DNA of 64,000 nt from UBA6623 sp965217195 (GTDB lineage: Bacteria > Acidobacteriota > Terriglobia > Bryobacterales > UBA6623): the NCBI GenBank assembly GCA_965217195.1, contig CBDCHL010000004.1:372001-436000 (forward strand). Direction: 5' to 3'. Positions 63,044 through 64,000 of this stretch are shown here, piece by piece. The stretch's first letter is position 1. Every line of letters begins with the position of its first letter. The position numbers were made by a program, and so were the translations under genes. Below the pieces are notes generated by a model. That model did no database searches, was not told where the DNA came from, and saw only the letters and a program-made list of their open reading frames with translations.

Positions 63044-63619
63044 TCAGGCGCGCGGACCGAAAACGCCGCGCGCCGCTCGCCGCGAGTGAACCCAGGCGGC
63101 GTAGCCCAGCAAATACGCCAGCGTAAAGGGAAACACAATTGCTCGCGCGACGAGACGAACCGCTAGATCGGGTTGCAAGCCGGCACGCTCCAAAAACAGA
63201 TTCTTGAGGTTCGATAGGTGCCCGCGATCGAGCCAGAAATAGTCCGCATTCTCGTTAACGACGATAAACTTCGAAGGCAACAAGAAGAGAGTCGCAAGCT
63301 TCCACGGGAGCATGACCGGGCTGCCCGCGCACAAAACCGCCGTCACCGGATGGCGCTCGCAACGGATGCGACAAAGAAGCTCCCAACGCGAATCGGCGTC
63401 GCGGCAGTCGGTGACTCGCCATACCCGCGCCGGGTGGGAGTTGGCCGACTCGAGGCCCCGCGGGTTGCTCGGCAGGCAAGTCAGCAGGTCGACAGGTACA
63501 GTCAGGCCGAAACTGTTGCGGAGGCGCGGAATAGCCTTTTCAGCAACACTGCGCGGCCCGCTCTCGACCAACAGCAACCGCGAGACCGGAGGGGCGCCGC
63601 GCGAGAGGAACCAGCGCAT
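63044..63619 (-). CDS. Hypothetical protein, possible glycosyltransferase-like
   Basis: A 191-residue protein with LLLVESGPRSVAEKAIPRLR, then VWRVTDCRDADSRWELLCR and FIVVNENADYFWLDRGHLSNL; a hydrophobic stretch (IVFPFTLAYLLGYAAW) lies near the C-terminus. I recall similar uncharacterised proteins in Acidobacteria, with an ESG...NENADYFWLDR pattern, that resemble glycosyltransferase family 9/30-like Rossmann proteins. The relation is weak. Confidence 0.5.
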   Translation of the reverse strand: MRWFLSRGAPPVSRLLLVESGPRSVAEKAIPRLRNSFGLTVPVDLLTCLPSNPRGLESANSHPARVWRVTDCRDADSRWELLCRIRCERHPVTAVLCAGSPVMLPWKLATLFLLPSKFIVVNENADYFWLDRGHLSNLKNLFLERAGLQPDLAVRLVARAIVFPFTLAYLLGYAAWVHSRRAARGVFGPRA

Positions 63620-64000
63620 TGCTCATTCATTCTACAGGCCGTGAGATGGTCTCCGCCGGAGCCGCGCGCGCGACATAAATGTGGGACGTCACTATCGCAA
63701 TGCGAGCAGTAGAGACAGAGGCGTGGACGGAAGTGCACGCTCAGCCCGGCTTGCCGGGCTTGGATTGCAAATAGGCCGGTCCTTGAGGGCCGGTCAAAAG
63801 GGCTCGCCGGCCGGCACGAAGCCGTTTCAACGGCCTTTTCCCGTGAGGCATTAGCCCTCGGCGAACCAGGCGAAGAATTTCGGCCGGGGAAGCGCTCGCG
63901 CCCGTGCCGCCGATCCTCCCATGTTCATGTCGTGCACCCGCCGTAGGCACTGTCGCCGATCAATCGCTACATGTTGGAAGCATCAGATTGGAAGCGTCCG
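63620..64000. other. Right-edge region with hairpins, no gene recognised
   Basis: No coding frame here looks real. Three GC-rich hairpins occur: AGCCCGGC-TT-GCCGGGCT at 63743-63760, a GCCGGCCGGC palindrome near 63806, and GCCGTTTCAACGGC at 63821-63834 followed by CTTTTC, which resembles a plus-strand terminator although no plus-strand gene precedes it. Confidence 0.45.

Noticed and set aside
63741..63840. CRISPR-like array at the right edge
   Set aside because: The repeated GGCCGGT phrases are short and irregularly spaced; there is no repeat-spacer pattern and no cas gene.

Overview
The window is a GC-rich (roughly 60%) bacterial chromosome segment with tightly packed housekeeping genes and many exported hydrolases. 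The mix suggests Acidobacteriota: a secreted lysine- and glutamine-rich TPR protein of a type common in that phylum (57086-58321), a GMC oxidoreductase, a copper amine oxidase, secreted M28/M48/M16/M64 peptidases, short REP-like palindromes, and a WD40 fragment of the kind also seen in Planctomycetes. No rRNA or tRNA gene is present to settle this, so the phylum is an inference. Several starts are TTG or GTG.

Layout. 1-408 is the start of ftsH (minus strand, cut by the window edge) behind tilS. A sugar-type SDR dehydrogenase and uvrA follow. 6054-10591 holds the conserved block rpmH-rnpA-yidD-yidC-jag(R3H)-mnmE, overlapping or nearly so and led by a clear sigma70-type promoter; there is no dnaA or origin beside it. 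purS and glmS follow directly. 12751-18294 carries exported proteins (M28 peptidase, anchored hypothetical, thioredoxin fusion, M64 peptidase) and a lone HigA antitoxin. 18615-24567 is a sugar-acid/glycerate region: a beta-hydroxyacid dehydrogenase, a 5'-truncated glycerate dehydrogenase, glycerate 2-kinase, a PHP phosphatase, and an aldolase coupled to a 2-hydroxyacid dehydrogenase. Together these could cleave a keto-deoxy sugar acid, reduce tartronate semialdehyde to glycerate and phosphorylate it.

24817-39011 mixes small hypotheticals, thiE, an HDOD protein, an IscU-like scaffold, a Tat-exported dimethylformamidase-like enzyme, an M48 peptidase, a lactate permease and small regulators. 39134-42955 has an amidohydrolase and a translationally coupled M16 peptidase pair (one active, one without the zinc motif). 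43020-43375 is a cluster of REP-like repeats. 43624-45729 has an aminotransferase and a zapA/zapB-like pair. 45905-50670 holds a copper amine oxidase diverging from a large secreted metalloprotease. The rest contains a YoeB-type toxin fused to an antitoxin tail, an enolase-superfamily enzyme, a polytopic membrane protein, a sodium:solute symporter, a GMC oxidoreductase, cysE and malate synthase.

Points most worth a second look: a roughly 115-bp near-identical copy of the higA 3' end, followed on both sides by sequence resembling the 3' end of the neighbouring dehydrogenase, so that the M64 peptidase gene sits between two copies of the same junction; a small AT-hook-like protein gene whose promoter is flanked by two GTTC-N8-GAAC palindromes and which has a relative 27 kb away that lacks a standard start codon; and several gene remnants (truncated glycerate dehydrogenase, WD40 fragment, toxin-antitoxin leftovers) that mark past rearrangements.
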